In this document: in pieces, positions 48,701 through 60,484 of the stretch
Layout: each line of letters opens with the position of its first letter
Position numbering within the stretch: position 1 is the first letter of the stretch
Assembly (NCBI GenBank): GCA_003024175.1
Contig: MDYQ01000120.1
Coordinates: 20,680 to 84,679 of the forward strand
DNA length: 64,000 nt
Origin: Planoprotostelium fungivorum
Taxonomy: Eukaryota; Evosea; Variosea; Cavosteliida; Cavosteliaceae
Reading direction: 5' to 3'
The notes under the pieces: model-generated
What the model was told of the DNA's origin: nothing
Seen by the model: only the letters and a program-made list of their open reading frames with translations
Databases searched by the model: none
Made by a program: the position numbers and the translations under genes

Positions 48701-51700
48701 TGCACTGCTTCCAGATCTTCGTGCGGAATTCCTCGTCGGACCAATCATTTGTGCCCATGGACTCGTGGAGTAACTTACGTATCTCCACCATGGTGATTTC
48801 GTTGGACACTACACCGTTATCCTGATGACGTCACGTGATCTAAAAATTCGATGAAACTTCACCTGTGAGTACTGCCGAGCGTCGGTCACGTGACCACTGT
48901 CCATCAATTGTCGTATGATCTCCCTGGGCTCTTGGAAGATGGTTTCACCCAGCTGAAATTTCATTAGCCTCGTTGTAGATCGTCGATACCTTCTCGTGCA
49001 TGCAGTTCTTCTCTAACACCGAAAGTGATCGTCTCATTTCTTTGAGCCGTTCCGGGAAAATTTTGAGGATCTCGCAGTAGTCCAAGAGGTGTTTCATTTC
49101 GTAGAAATTTCCCGTTCTCTTCATGTGTTTCTCCATGATAGATGATGTCATCCTCCACAGCATGTCTGCTCTATTCAGAATCGCGCGGGGCGTTTGAAAT
49201 TTGAATCTCACCCGGATCGCCGAAGGTGTAACGGTTATTCTCGTTCATTCGGCTAACGAACGACCTGGCCATCTTCTCTGCAGCATACCAATCGCTCGCT
49301 TGAACTCTCAGGTGAAAATCCAAGAAATCTCCGAACGGGTTCTCGCAGTCAAAGACTAGGTCGCGTCATCATCTACAACGATGTAGATGGTGCACTCACT
49401 CAGGTACATTCGGTGAAGTACTGCAGTTCCCATTCCATCCCCCGTGGTTGCCATGGAGACATTCAGAGTCTCAAAGTCTTCGTTCGTGAACGATGTGAAA
49501 TCTGACGTATCGTTGGACAGATTTTCCAGCAGTTTTCTGTGGGATTTCTCTTTGCCATTGAGGACGCACCATACGATCGCACAGTCCATGGGCTGTACGT
49601 ACGATTACGTATGTATCATGGAGATGGTCGTCACCTTGACGACGGATTCAAGGTTGGTGTATTGTGAGAAATTGTGAGCGATGACAGCTAAGATCGATCT
49701 ACAACTGGCCACAGCGCATCGGAGAAATCCCAGCGAAGGGTCGGAGAATTTTCTCACACTGAGAAATATCCGGTAGATTTCAGCGTCCGTAGGTGGTAGT
49801 ACGTCCTGGTGCCTGCTACCTTCTTTTCCTGATGAATTTAATCTATCTACAACGATATAGATGGAAGTTACCGTTCGAGATCTTCCGCTGTGAGGTCGAC
49901 ATTTTACGTAAGACGAAATCCAAGTGATCTTTCAAATCCTGAGATTCTACTGTGCTCCTCACGATCTGCAGTACCTACCCCTCTCAGAAATTTTCCTCGA
50001 AATTTCTCCACCTGCTCGGGCTCAAAAGATTGAGACTGTGCCTCGTACAGCAGATGGATCCAATCGGAAGCCAGAGAGAGATGTCTCAAATGTGTACCCA
50101 ATTTTGGGACGTTCCTCCATTCGCAGAGTTTAGCCACCAAGTCCCATCTCGCCCGCACGTTGATGACGTCATCTTCCGTCATGCGAGTACAGAGCTCTTC
50201 CGTACCCCTCTCCAGGTCTCTCACGAGATTTCCTGAAGATTTCAGTGAAAATTCGTGGAATGTTGTTGGAGTGTTCTTCACCTCTTGGATCAAATTGGAT
50301 GAAATCTCGGACCAATTGGACGTGAACGGTGATGCTCTCTTCTTCTGTGATCCTGTCTCGTTGTAGATCGGATATCCTGCATTGGTAGATGATATTTGCC
50401 GCGCGGATTTCGACCTTGAGACGTTCCGCTGAAATTCCGCACAGTTCCAAGAAGACAATTCCCGCCAAAATAACATTCTTCTTTCGGAAGTGAGCCGTAC
50501 ACACCGTTCGGACGTACCTATCTACATCAGCGTTGTAGACGATCGAAATGAATCTCACCATTCGATGTAGGCTTGCTCTCTTTCATCGAATGAAAGGTCC
50601 TCGGCTGGGTCACGTGATCGATCTGGAATATTCTCGGAAATGTCGATACGTAAGTCGGTGGGTACAGCTGGCCTCTCGTGTAGATGAATTTGTATGACTC
50701 CACTGCCTCTGAACACGTCACCCAGATCTACAAATAATCACATCTTCAAGTCACACATACTTGTACGGAGGAATGAAAACTCACTGGATTTTCCGTGTTG
50801 GAGGAGGTAATGGTAAGCTTGGAAGGGTTGGCCTCTGTAGATCCAATAATAAATATCCATTTGATCCGTCATTCGACCGTCTACAACGCGATCGAAGCTG
50901 GGGATACACTGGATAAACTCTGTGGAGTGTCATGATATTGAAATAAAAATGTGCATCTACCTTCGTCTACAACTGGCCGAGATGTCGTGCTGGGTGGTCC
51001 GAAGAGAGTGTTGATGTCGAAGGAGGAGAAAGATGATATCATATCGGACAATTTGATGTCCCCTCGGTAACTGTATGTATGTCAGCACTTGCTGAACATC
51101 GATTGCCAGAATTGTTTTGATGTACAATACATTGAGATGTGGTATTGTGATATGATGTGTGATGTGATCAGATGATCAGAAGATATGATGACGAGATGAT
51201 GAAGATGATGAGGAGAAATGTGATGATGTGATGTGATGAGATGATGAGATGATGTGATACCTGATCATGTCTCTCATTCTCAGGCCCCGAATGCGACCAG
51301 CAGTGGGCGTACCCGAACGTATCGGAGGAAATAAGATCTCCGATAAGAAGGGAAAATCCACTGAGATCTCTCGGACGATCTGAGATTCAGAGGATCCTTC
51401 CTCTTTGAGTATCTTGTGCACGGTGCTCTGTGTCGCTGGTCCTTCCCCCTCCGACCATTTCACCACCATGTGCCCCAACGCCATCACACTCCGGCTCGAT
51501 CTACAACGAGTCAGATTCGAATCGGAATTCTTCTCATATCCGTCTGATGTCGGAATCGATGTGTCGTGATCTATCACATCGAGGTTCGATGGTGTGATGT
51601 TTGATGATTTGATGTGCGTCGTCACCTGAGCATGAGAGATAGAGGAGAGGAAGAAGTGGAACCGAGGAGGATGGCTGCGTTGATGGCCGATGCCTTCTCT

Positions 51701-54700
51701 AATTGATATCTCCCTCTCACACGGATCATCTCGTTGGCCCAAGCCTTGTCGACTCTCAGTAGGCTTGTGTCTTCCGCGGCGAGTTGTAGATGGTACGTGT
51801 TGCAATATTCCACGAAAATGACTTTCAGGTCGTGATCGATGCAGAATTGAAGGAAAAATCGGTGGAAATTCGACAGCCTTCCCAGGGGTAAGAGTTGATT
51901 GAGTGTTCCCAGGGTCTCGCGCGTGGAATCTTCCAAGAAAAGTAGGCGGTTGTAGGCGAGTCTACCCAGCAACAGGAAATTTCGTCGAGTTTCCGCGCTC
52001 GTTCCCAGGGGAAATACGTACTGTGCGTTCGAAGGTACCAGAGGCTGTACGTTCGTCTCGTTCAACAGCACACCTGGGTCACGTGATCAGATTTTTCGTT
52101 GAGATTTCTCTTCACCTTTCACGGCGAATACGTTCAACAGGTGGGATCGCATGATTGTCGTGCAACACGACAAAATGTCCGGCATTCCTTCCCACAGCTC
52201 CACGATGTCTCCACTCCCTTGAGAAACTTCTGCGAACATTTCGAAAGCTCCGGATTGATCCGATACCTCTCCCAGCCCGTTGAATGATGTACCCTCAAGT
52301 ATCTCCGAAATTTCTTTTAGATTTCCACGCGAAGTGTGGTACTTGACTTGGGACAATAAGCTGGTGCCCTCCTTACACTTTCGATCCAATAATATCTGAT
52401 CTACAATCAGCCACGGTAGGTATATACGAGATAAGTCGTCACCTGATGGCGTGTCTCCGTTGTCATGGAGATGATCCAATCGAGAGATAAGGTCACGTGA
52501 TCGTTACCCTGGCTGGGAACGTGAACTGCGTTGTGTCGCGGTGAAATTTCCTTGACATTCACCGTGATTCCCAGGGAGCTACAAGCATTTGAATCGATGT
52601 CTTCGGGTGTCTCATCTACAACTCTCTGTCGAGAATCTTCGTACAACTTTTCCAAGCGAGAGAGATAATCTGAGAACGTTTGAGCGTTGTAGATCGAGAC
52701 GCTCACCTATGGCGTCAGACTCTTCAGAAGAAAAGGGCACGTTCATGCGTTGTAGAAGGGTAGTCAGACTCTCTCTGACGTCACTCCTCGTGGTCTTCGT
52801 GGAAATTTCCTTGAATATTTTGGCGGGCTGAGAGGGTCAGGTGATACAAACATTTCTTCGTTCACCTCCTCCCCGAGATTTTCGATCATTTTGCGGGCTT
52901 TATCAATCTACAACGAGTCATCGGGATGTACCACGAGTCTCATTACCTGCTGCTGTACAATAGCTCTGTACACGAGAAGGGATGCGATGATGTACATGCT
53001 GTTCCACGACAGATTTTGCGCGGGAACACTTCCCACGTCCTGTCCGTCGTGATATCTGCGTTGTAGATAGCCCAATGCCAATGATACCTTGCCATCCAAC
53101 AGAGCTTCTTCTATGATGGTGACCTGCTGTACTTCAATTGTCTTCTATATCAAGTGCACACACTTCGTCTTTCTTCGTCCATGTCTTCATCTCCTCCGGG
53201 ACTATCAGTGTCTCTTGATTCTCCTATCATCCTTCAGATCGCAAAATCTCCGCGAAATTTCACCTCGAAGAGTCTCCTGGGCTTCAGCTTCCTCTCCTTC
53301 TCTCTTTCTCCCTTCTCGTTGGTCTGTCGCATGCTGTGTATGACGGTGGACAATGCGAAGATCTGGCTGACTGTACTGTCTAAACTCTGAAGGGGTTCGT
53401 GCATGGCGATCCTGATCTCCTTCTCTTCACTCATGGACTCTGCCCTCTCCGATATCATGGATGACAGGGAAGATATCGCTACGTAACTTGAGTTTTCCGC
53501 GGGATCTCGCGGAGTTCTCACCGGTGTCGATGATGTTGGTGATGAATGCCTTCTGGTGGACGTGCAGCTCTTCGTTCGAAATGTAATCGACTAACATCTG
53601 AGCACCTACCAATCTCTGTTCCCCCACGAGAGAAGAGAGAGATCCTTCTATGACGTTCATCTGCCTCATCCTACCCCGTCTCATTCTCGGAATCTTCCAT
53701 CTACAACGAGTCACCTGAGTCCCATGTCGAGGGCGTGGAGTCGGAGAGTCGATTTGTCCCATCGATTCAGTAGACACAATTGTTCAGCCATCTCAGTCTT
53801 CTCGCTCGAGATCAGATTGTTCAATATGCGGTCTTGGTTGATGTCGACACCCATCAATATCGTCGACAACCCTGCTTCTTGGAACAAGAGTAAGGATTGA
53901 TCTTGCAAGATGACAGGTGTCACATCCTTATCGTTCTATCGATTCAGTGCGATGTCTCTCGTGATATCTCGACTCACGATGTCTCTCTCGCTGGTGTGGG
54001 AGCGTAATGAATGGTCGCATAAAGACATCTTTTGTTGTCCGTCTAATGTCATAAAGATGCACACGATATAATGGGTGCATACGTGTACGTCAATCAGTGT
54101 CCACTCATCACTTGCCGCTCTGTACCTGTCAAGGATGTCAATCGACGTACGATGTCATCGTGGAGATATCTCACTTGGTCCTGACGATGGATGAACTCGC
54201 TCGCAGAGTTTTACTGCTGGGTAATTGTGACAGCGGGAAGCCCAGGGAAGTTTTACGTAAGATGGGGGAGGGGGGAGCTGAGGTCTCTCTACCCACGGAC
54301 TCCTTCATGGGAGTTCTCTGTGAAATTTCAGTACGAAGAGAGTGATGGTGTAACCTGTAACGAAGAGATCTCGAAGGGCACGCTAGAAGACAGAGATGGA
54401 GTGTAAGAGGAATTCGTACGGGTGAACGATGAAATTCCACCGAGACTTCCACTCGAGCCTCCCGCCTGCCGCGCCTGGACACGTCAGTGTCTCGTTGTAG
54501 ACGCTGAAATTTCACCTGAAATCCGCTCAGATTCTTCGGTTCGAGCTTTCCCGTTTCTCCTCTCTGCGTCAGCCATCCCAATCTTCCGTACGCATCAACG
54601 GGTCTCAAATTTTTCCCGCTCTCATACCAGTGTACGAGGGTACCCTCCTCCTGTCTGGCTGACCCTACCGTCTCAAAATATTGGTCCAAATGGATGGACA

Positions 54701-55560
54701 CCAATTGGCCTTTGTCGTTACCACAGACGATTGTGAGGAGATCGAGTGATACTCCGAGGCGGGAAAATGAAATGGGACAGCGGCTAGCCTCGATCTCTTG
54801 GGACAAGCTGAGACGAGCGCCGAAGGGGCTAAAAATAGATCAGAGGAATTTGGGCTATCAGTCTCACCTGCCCAGGGTCATGTCCTCTTCATCGAGATCT
54901 GCGGGCTGCCCGCGCTCTACTTCTTCTTGGTAACATATCTTCACGTCGATCGTTCCACGAAATTTCGCGTCGACGCTCCACACATCTTCTCGAGTCAAGG
55001 TATACGTACTTTTCAAGTTGAAATTACGTCTAGAAGGATACGTACGTAAGACTCGGTATCCATGGCGAACAACCAACCACTGGATAGTGTGACTGTTTGT
55101 ATGGGCTTGCTGTCACTTGAGATTTCGATGGAAAAGAAAGAGTTCAATTCCAATCCGGTAGCGGACATCTGATGACGTCAGCATACGTACTATTCGTTGT
55201 ATACGGTGTCACCTCCAATACACAGATGAAACACGTATCTACAACGAGGATCATCTGAGTACCACTGATACCCAACAGCTCGAGTGAATTTCCAGTGGGT
55301 TTTCCTATTCAAACGCGTCGGTGAGATTTTACTGGAATTTCACTCACCATTTCCCATACGAGCTCTCATCACTTCTACCAGCAAATCCCTGTCGATCTAC
55401 AACGCCATCAGTTGACTCATCTTCTTCATGATGAGGCCGTCACATCACCTTGTGGGATAGAACGTCTACGTCGGTGTGATCGTTTGAGAATTGGATCTTC
55501 AATTGCCTCATCACCGTCTGAAAAGTGAGATAATGTTGCCTGTGCCTGAGCGTTGTAGAC
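44892..55560. repeat. Cluster of the word TCTACAACG (palindrome ATCTACAACGTTGTAGAT)
   Basis: TCTACAACG or its reverse complement occurs at 22 sites (24 occurrences) between about 44.9 and 55.6 kb, for example at 44893, 45511, 48067, 48971, 50531, 51500, 52907, 53700, 55238 and 55551. Two sites are perfect 18-bp palindromes (47221-47238 and 47456-47473); near-palindromes lie at 44892-44909, 49371-49388 and 49845-49862. Only about four other copies were found in the remaining 53 kb. The word occurs in introns and in exons, where it is read as IYN/VYN or VVD depending on frame. Counting was done by eye. Confidence 0.65.
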
Positions 55561-56277
55561 GGCGTGATGGATTGATTCGGCAGACGCAGGCTGTGGAAGG
55601 AGAGATTACCTTCTACGCCTTGTGTGATGAGCACATCTTCTCTTGATGATCCATCCGATGACGTGTTGGCCCAATGGAAACTGGAAGATGAGTGGAAGAG
55701 AGATGATGGTGTGGCTCACTGCTTGACATTGGACAAGGTGAAACCTCGAAGTTGGACTTCTGATTCATGGTAGAGGTATTCACGATTGGAGAGACTCATG
55801 GGCTGAGAGTTTGATCGACTCTGTCGGATGAAACCAGATGATACAGATGGAGATCTTTCACAGAGTGTGAGATTGATTGTGACTCGAACTAAATGGAACA
55901 CACCCGCTACGTTTTGGAATATAGATAATATGTAATTGTCGTGTCGGTGATAAAATCGCCAGGAGATCTTGTCTGTGATTGAGGCGAGCTGCAATCCAAC
56001 ACATCAGATCATCGCCTTCTATGACTGACTCACCCTGTGAACGATTCCCTAAGAGTTGACCGCAGTCGCCGTTGAATCTCCTCAACATCACCTCCATCGT
56101 CTGTATGGGTTGTTTCTTTAGTCCTCCATCTTGTGTGTCTGAGATCTGAACGTTTCTTCGCGGTGATAAGAAGGAGTTCCTAAAAGATGGCGCGAATGAT
56201 GATCGAGGGGGGCTACCATTCCTCCTTGAGAGGAGGGGAGAGGTCAGACCCAGAGATGAACTTGGTACGATGTCCAT
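45982..56277 (-). CDS. SPG11: Spatacsin (SPG11) orthologue
   Basis: Very large protein, partner of the AP-5 complex and of spastizin in endosome and lysosome recycling in animals. Identification rests on the C-terminal spatacsin domain: TPQLLSEIMQLFLDAANSYM, DKCYKAATRCMSLAELVGMQ, ISSPDVRLLNLTEAE, FILSRAYDRVEYTDW, INNNFRFLEEYLCTFTPL and FLKYVNDKVLRFEIA, in the order known for the family. Upstream exons include LLFQEAGLSTILMGVDINQD and RWDKSTLRLHALDMGL. The start MDIVPSSSLGLTSPLLSRRN at 56277 opens a Ser/Arg-rich region. The stop is at 45982, after an intron joining CGTCVPT to CTIYTRDGLTIREH. Dozens of short introns split about 10.3 kb, so individual exons were not all resolved. Confidence is high for the C-terminal third and moderate for the single-gene span. 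Confidence 0.8.
51130..51250. repeat. GATGTGAT/GATGAGAT microsatellite-like intron tract
   Basis: Degenerate repeats of GATG, TGTGAT and GATGAGAT fill this stretch of a spatacsin intron between exons near 51060 and 51260. This intron is markedly longer than its neighbours. Confidence 0.6.
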
Positions 56278-56720
56278 TCAAGACATCCGCTGGAAGATCA
56301 CACGACACGCGATGGTGATGTGATGGACCAATTGCAATTTGATACGAAAAATCGGTACGATGTCACGATCTACAACCTCCGACACCCGAATCGTTCACCT
56401 ACAGACAAACCAACGAGATGCAGTACCTCCTTCGAAGGAGGGTTCCGTTGATGCACCTAAATCAACAGCTGTACAGTCATTCTTTCTGATTGTCAACAAT
56501 GTCGCCGACGGATCTCCCATGCAGGTGTTGCTGTTAACAGCGCCTCCAACTTGTTCGCTGGTACCTCCGCGAACAGGGTCCTAAAATGATCACGTGAGAC
56601 ATGCGCCAACAGCCTATTGTCATTGTTATCGACCCCACGCGAATTACTTGTCGGGTTGATGTCAACAGAATTTCATAGAGCCCTCATCACAAGCCAAGGT
56701 TGCACCACCACCAAATCAGT
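56278..56720. other. Intergenic stretch, divergent promoter region
   Basis: Gap between the spatacsin start (minus) and the GH72 start (plus). It holds one more near copy of the clustered word (CGATCTACAACC near 56370). No supported gene. Confidence 0.4.
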
Positions 56721-58391
56721 ATGAGGACATTCACCTTGTGTGCCATGCTGGCCATAGCTAGCGCAATTAGCATTAGCCCTATCGTCATCAAGGGAAACAA
56801 GTTCTTCAATTCCACTTCAGGTGAGATCATCTTTTCTCGTTTCAACGATCATTTGAATGGACTCCCTCAATTTAACGTCCGACCCACAATCATCATTATC
56901 GGTCCGATCCGATTCTGATGCAACTGACCTTTTCTTAGGACAGCAGTTCTACATCGTGGGAGTCGATTACCAGCCTTCTGACTCCACCGATCCTCTCAAC
57001 CTGCAAGGTCTGCAGAGAGACGTTCCAGCCATGGTTGCCCTTGGAGTCAACACCATCCGTGTCTACCAGTCTTCTTCCTCTGCCGATCACACAGCCGCCA
57101 TGAACTACTTGGCCGACAACGGCATCTACGTCTTAGTCGATGCCACCGACCCCAACTTTTCCATCAACAGCGCCTACCCCTCGTGGAACTTGGACATCTT
57201 CAACGGCATCAAGGCCAAGATCGACAACTTCATTGGCTTTCCCAACCTCCTGGGCTTTTTGGGTGGAAACGAAGTGGTCAACAGCAACGCAGAGACCATT
57301 GCCGCCGCTTACGTGAAGGCCGCCGTGCGTGACATCAAGGCCTACATCAAGTCAAAGGGCTACAGCATTCCCGTCGGCTACGCCGCCACCGATGTCGATG
57401 CCAACTTTGATCTGCAGCAGTATCTGAACTGCGACAGCAGAGACAACTCGATCGACTTTTACGGTCTGAACACCTACAGATACTGCGGTGAGTCTCCTCT
57501 CTCCATCTACATCCATCACACAGTGTCTCACACGTCAGTTCAGGTGATGTCGCTTTCAACGAGACCTCTTACACCGACCTCGTCAGAGACTTTTCCAGCT
57601 ACAGTGCCCCCTTCACCTTCACCGAGTACGGCTGCAACCAGGTCTCACCCAGAGTCTTCCGTGAGGTCGACTCCATCTACGGACCCAACATGGACTACTT
57701 CTTGTCCGGTGGCTTCGTCTACGAGTGGTCGCAGGAGGCGAACAACTACGGCCTCGTCAACATCTCCCCCGACGGAAGTTCTATATCTGTCACCCAGGAC
57801 TTTAAGAATCTGATGGGCCGCCTGGCCAACATCAACCCCGACCGCACCAGCTTGACTGCCTACAACGGCTCCACCTCCACCGTCAACGCTTGCCCCGCCT
57901 ACAACGCCGATACGTTCAACTCTCAGTCTTACCCCCTCCCTCCCACCCCCGACGACACCGTCTGCTCGTGTCTCAACAGCCAGCTGGCCTGCACGACCTT
58001 CTACCAGAATGCCACTCTGGCTTACGCGAACGCAACGTACCTGAATTACATCGCTCAGGACGTCAATTTTGTCTGCTCTAGTAATGCTTCCTTCTGCGAG
58101 GCCATCAGCAGCAACTCCGCCACTGCAAAGTACGGAATGTACTCTGGCTGCAACAGTCTACAACGCGCCGCTTACGTTCTCAACCAGTACTACCAGGCTT
58201 ACAAGGAAAGTTATGGAGACATCGCTTGCACTGGATTCCAATCCTCCAAGTTGGTGACCCCATCGGCCAATTGTCCCAACGGAATCGTCGCCCCCACCGA
58301 CGCTGACACCTCGGTCACTGGTTTGAGAAAAAATCTGCGGACTCTCAGGCCAAAGCAATTGTCCCAACACCGCCGCATTCATTCCGCTTAA
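56721..58391 (+). CDS. GH72 beta-1,3-glucanosyltransferase with X8 (CBM43) domain
   Basis: Secreted enzyme of the Gas/Gel/Phr family that cuts and rejoins beta-1,3-glucan. Signal peptide MRTFTLCAMLAIASAISISP; exon 2 begins QQFYIVGVDYQPSDST after a GT-AG intron. The catalytic acid/base lies in LLGFLGGNEVV and the nucleophile in FTFTEYGCNQV; both Glu are present. An X8 module of paired cysteines follows ([40 protein letters not shown]). A second short intron splits NTYRYCG and GDVAFNETSY. The C-terminus is odd: it ends in a basic tail (LRKNLRTLRPKQLSQHRR) without the hydrophobic GPI-attachment signal usual in the family. An AATAAA at 58419-58424 may be the poly(A) signal. A related GPI-tailed protein lies about 5 kb away on the other strand. 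GH72 enzymes are mainly fungal, so horizontal transfer is possible but unproven. Confidence 0.9.
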
Positions 58392-58864
58392 GCTTCTGAG
58401 AACAATTGATTCAAGACAAATAAAACCAACCGTTAATCAGGGATATCGACATAGTTCATTCTTACGTCACCCGCGAAACGGAATGCTTCAGTTTCGTCAG
58501 GAGGTCTTTACACGGTCAACGCCGCGGTCTGTGGCAGAAGAATCAACAGACCGTCCACGTCATAGCTCTGTCCGTACACTCCTCGTCCGCTGATGGGAAT
58601 TGTGAATCTGTCAGAAATGACGTCATCAGCATCGAAACTACTGAATGATATCACTCGAATACTGAGGGTGTACCCCCGGAAACGCTCATCGTTCCCACCC
58701 TAGGGTCTCCTTTTTTTAACACGCGGCACGATAACGCAAAATCGCAATGGACACTGGCTTCTTAACCCACTTTTTTAAAAGGTAGCTATTCAACGATTTT
58801 GATCGAAACGACTCCATTGATTTCGTTCTCCTGTTTGACATCTTGACAGCATAGAGCGGGGAAT
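58392..58864. other. Intergenic stretch
   Basis: Convergent gap between GH72 and the minus-strand small gene. No supported coding sequence. Confidence 0.35.
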
Positions 58865-59275
58865 CTATAGCGAATCGATTGCGTCTGGAGCCCCAGCGCT
58901 ATTGATGTACTCCAGGAACGCACTCTCGGGCATTGCAATGATCCTGTCTTTGGTAAGTAACCAACAAAGTACCCATTCAGATGAATACTGACGTGCTTAA
59001 ATTCGCCGGCACTGCCGTCAACGACATCATGGTGGTGAATTGGACAGAGAAGGACCTCACAGAGGATGGACTCCACAGCGGAGACGAATTCGATCGTTGA
59101 AGCCCATTCGTGGATGAGACTAGCAGACACGGAGATGGAAGGAGTTGACTTCGTGACCAAAATTGGAAATTTCGGATTAAAGGAGAATGAAATGGAGTTG
59201 GCAGTTCCGTGGCACGAAAACGCTCTGTCGTGATCAAATTTCACACAACGACCACACGAACACAAGAGATAACAT
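58865..59275 (-). CDS. Hypothetical protein of about 115 residues
   Basis: Spliced small gene. A proposed start at 59275 (MLSLV) is joined over a 37-nt intron to AFSCHGTANSISFSF. The main exon reads ASLIHEWASTIEFVSAVESI and LLCPIHHHDVVDGSAGEFKH. A 30-nt GT-AG intron after IHLNG leads to IIAMPESAFLEYINSAGAPD and the stop at 58865. The frame is well coded, but no family is recognised. The His-rich HHH segment could bind metal; that is speculation. The start codon overlaps that of the divergent plus-strand gene. Confidence 0.4.
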
Positions 59276-59551
59276 GCTGAGCCAAGAAGAGAAGATCATG
59301 CTCGAAGTGGGGCACAGAGTCTTGACTTCATTTCGACCCGAGGTGACGATGTTTTGACGAAAGATGGAATGCATTCTGAGATCCATCAGGAGTTCCAGCG
59401 TTTACGATGGGTGATGAAGAGGAGTAGAGGACCCCCAGAGGGTAAGAGGAGGAATTCAGAGTTCAAGTTTCCTCTGGAAAGAACAACGATGACCGAGCGC
59501 ACCATCAATAGCAGTCAGACGAAGATGTCCATCAGTAACCTTGTCACATGA
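59274..59551 (+). CDS. Hypothetical small basic protein
   Basis: About 79 residues after removal of a 39-nt GT-AG intron. Start MLSQEEKIMLEVGHRVLTSF; exon 2 reads IHQEFQRLRWVMKRSRGPPE, then KFPLERTTMTERTINSSQTK and SISNLVT before TGA 59549-59551. It is basic and helical with a Pro-containing tail. No family recognised. The MITE begins 44 bp downstream of the stop. Confidence 0.45.
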
Positions 59552-59595
59552 TCTGAGGACCCTAATAAATGTACATAGAGCGGTGTGGTCTTAAC

Positions 59596-60074
59596 CAGGA
59601 ATGGGTATTTGAGTGAGTGAGTGACCCCCCTGTTAAGTGAATATTTGAGTATCCCGAGGATAGGATACTCAAATACTCATGACGGCGTCCCATCTGAGAG
59701 AGGAAGGTGCATCCGAGCAGGAGCCCAACAAGACGAAGGATATTGCATCAATGAAGGTGGATTGTGCGTTATCGTCTTCATCACACGATGTGATTGGTGA
59801 TGTGATGTGACATGTGTAAGCTTTGGGGCTCGTTTAAGGGTACCACTCGTTGTGGCGATGGATCCACACCAAATCGAACCCTTTCGATTTAATCCTTTTA
59901 CGATCTACAATCCGGTACGAATATATGCGGTCATATTCACAGCATGACAACATGTGTTGCCGTCATGTGATGAATGAACGTACCGCATCATATCTAGAAT
60001 GAGTATTGTTGAGTGAGTATCATCCGAAATGAGTGAGTATTCGATGGAATGTGATACTCAAATACCCATTCCTG
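59596..60074. mobile_element. Non-autonomous hAT-type MITE with 8-bp target-site duplication
   Basis: 479-bp element with perfect 19-bp terminal inverted repeats CAGGAATGGGTATTTGAGT at 59596-59614 and its reverse complement at 60056-60074. It is flanked by the direct repeat GTCTTAAC at 59588-59595 and 60075-60082. An 8-bp target duplication and ends starting CAGG and ending CCTG are diagnostic of the hAT superfamily. Inside, a 13-bp hairpin TATTTGAGTATCC/GGATACTCAAATA (59642-59675) repeats the terminal motif, and GAGTGAGTA words recur near both ends. No transposase reading frame is present, so it would need a helper transposase. Confidence 0.85.
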
Positions 60075-60082
60075 GTCTTAAC

Positions 60083-60484
60083 ACGGAACGTTCGCTTTTC
60101 AGTTGACAATGCTCCATATTCAACGACTACTTCATCTGTGATCCAATCGATCCTCCATCGATCACAAACTCAAAACTACAGAGCCTCTCTATTTTATTCG
60201 GGGCATCAGTCACCAACATTTCATCCTCTGTAAAACGTTGACACCAATAGACACCCAGCTGCTAAACGACAATCATCCGGTCACGTGATGAACAGCCGGC
60301 TGCCGTTCTCGCTTTTCGTGATTACCACAACAGACGGAAAGAACCTCAGCGGATTCTGACGTTCTCTGTGACATCAACTCTCCTCTTCCCCACAAGGAGG
60401 CCACCTGATAGACGTGAGGTGCTCACGGTAAGCGGACGAGGAGATTTCGGGCGTGATGACCATTCTTTAGAAAACAGATCGAGA
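60083..60484. other. Intergenic stretch
   Basis: Between the MITE and the subtilase start. No coding or RNA feature recognised. Confidence 0.35.

Noticed and set aside
51130-51250. Tandem GATG tract as a possible satellite or origin
   Set aside because: It is short, degenerate and inside an intron; simple expansion explains it.
56339-56584. 81-residue plus-strand frame in the spatacsin/GH72 gap
   Set aside because: No homology feature, no presequence, and it overlaps the likely spatacsin promoter.
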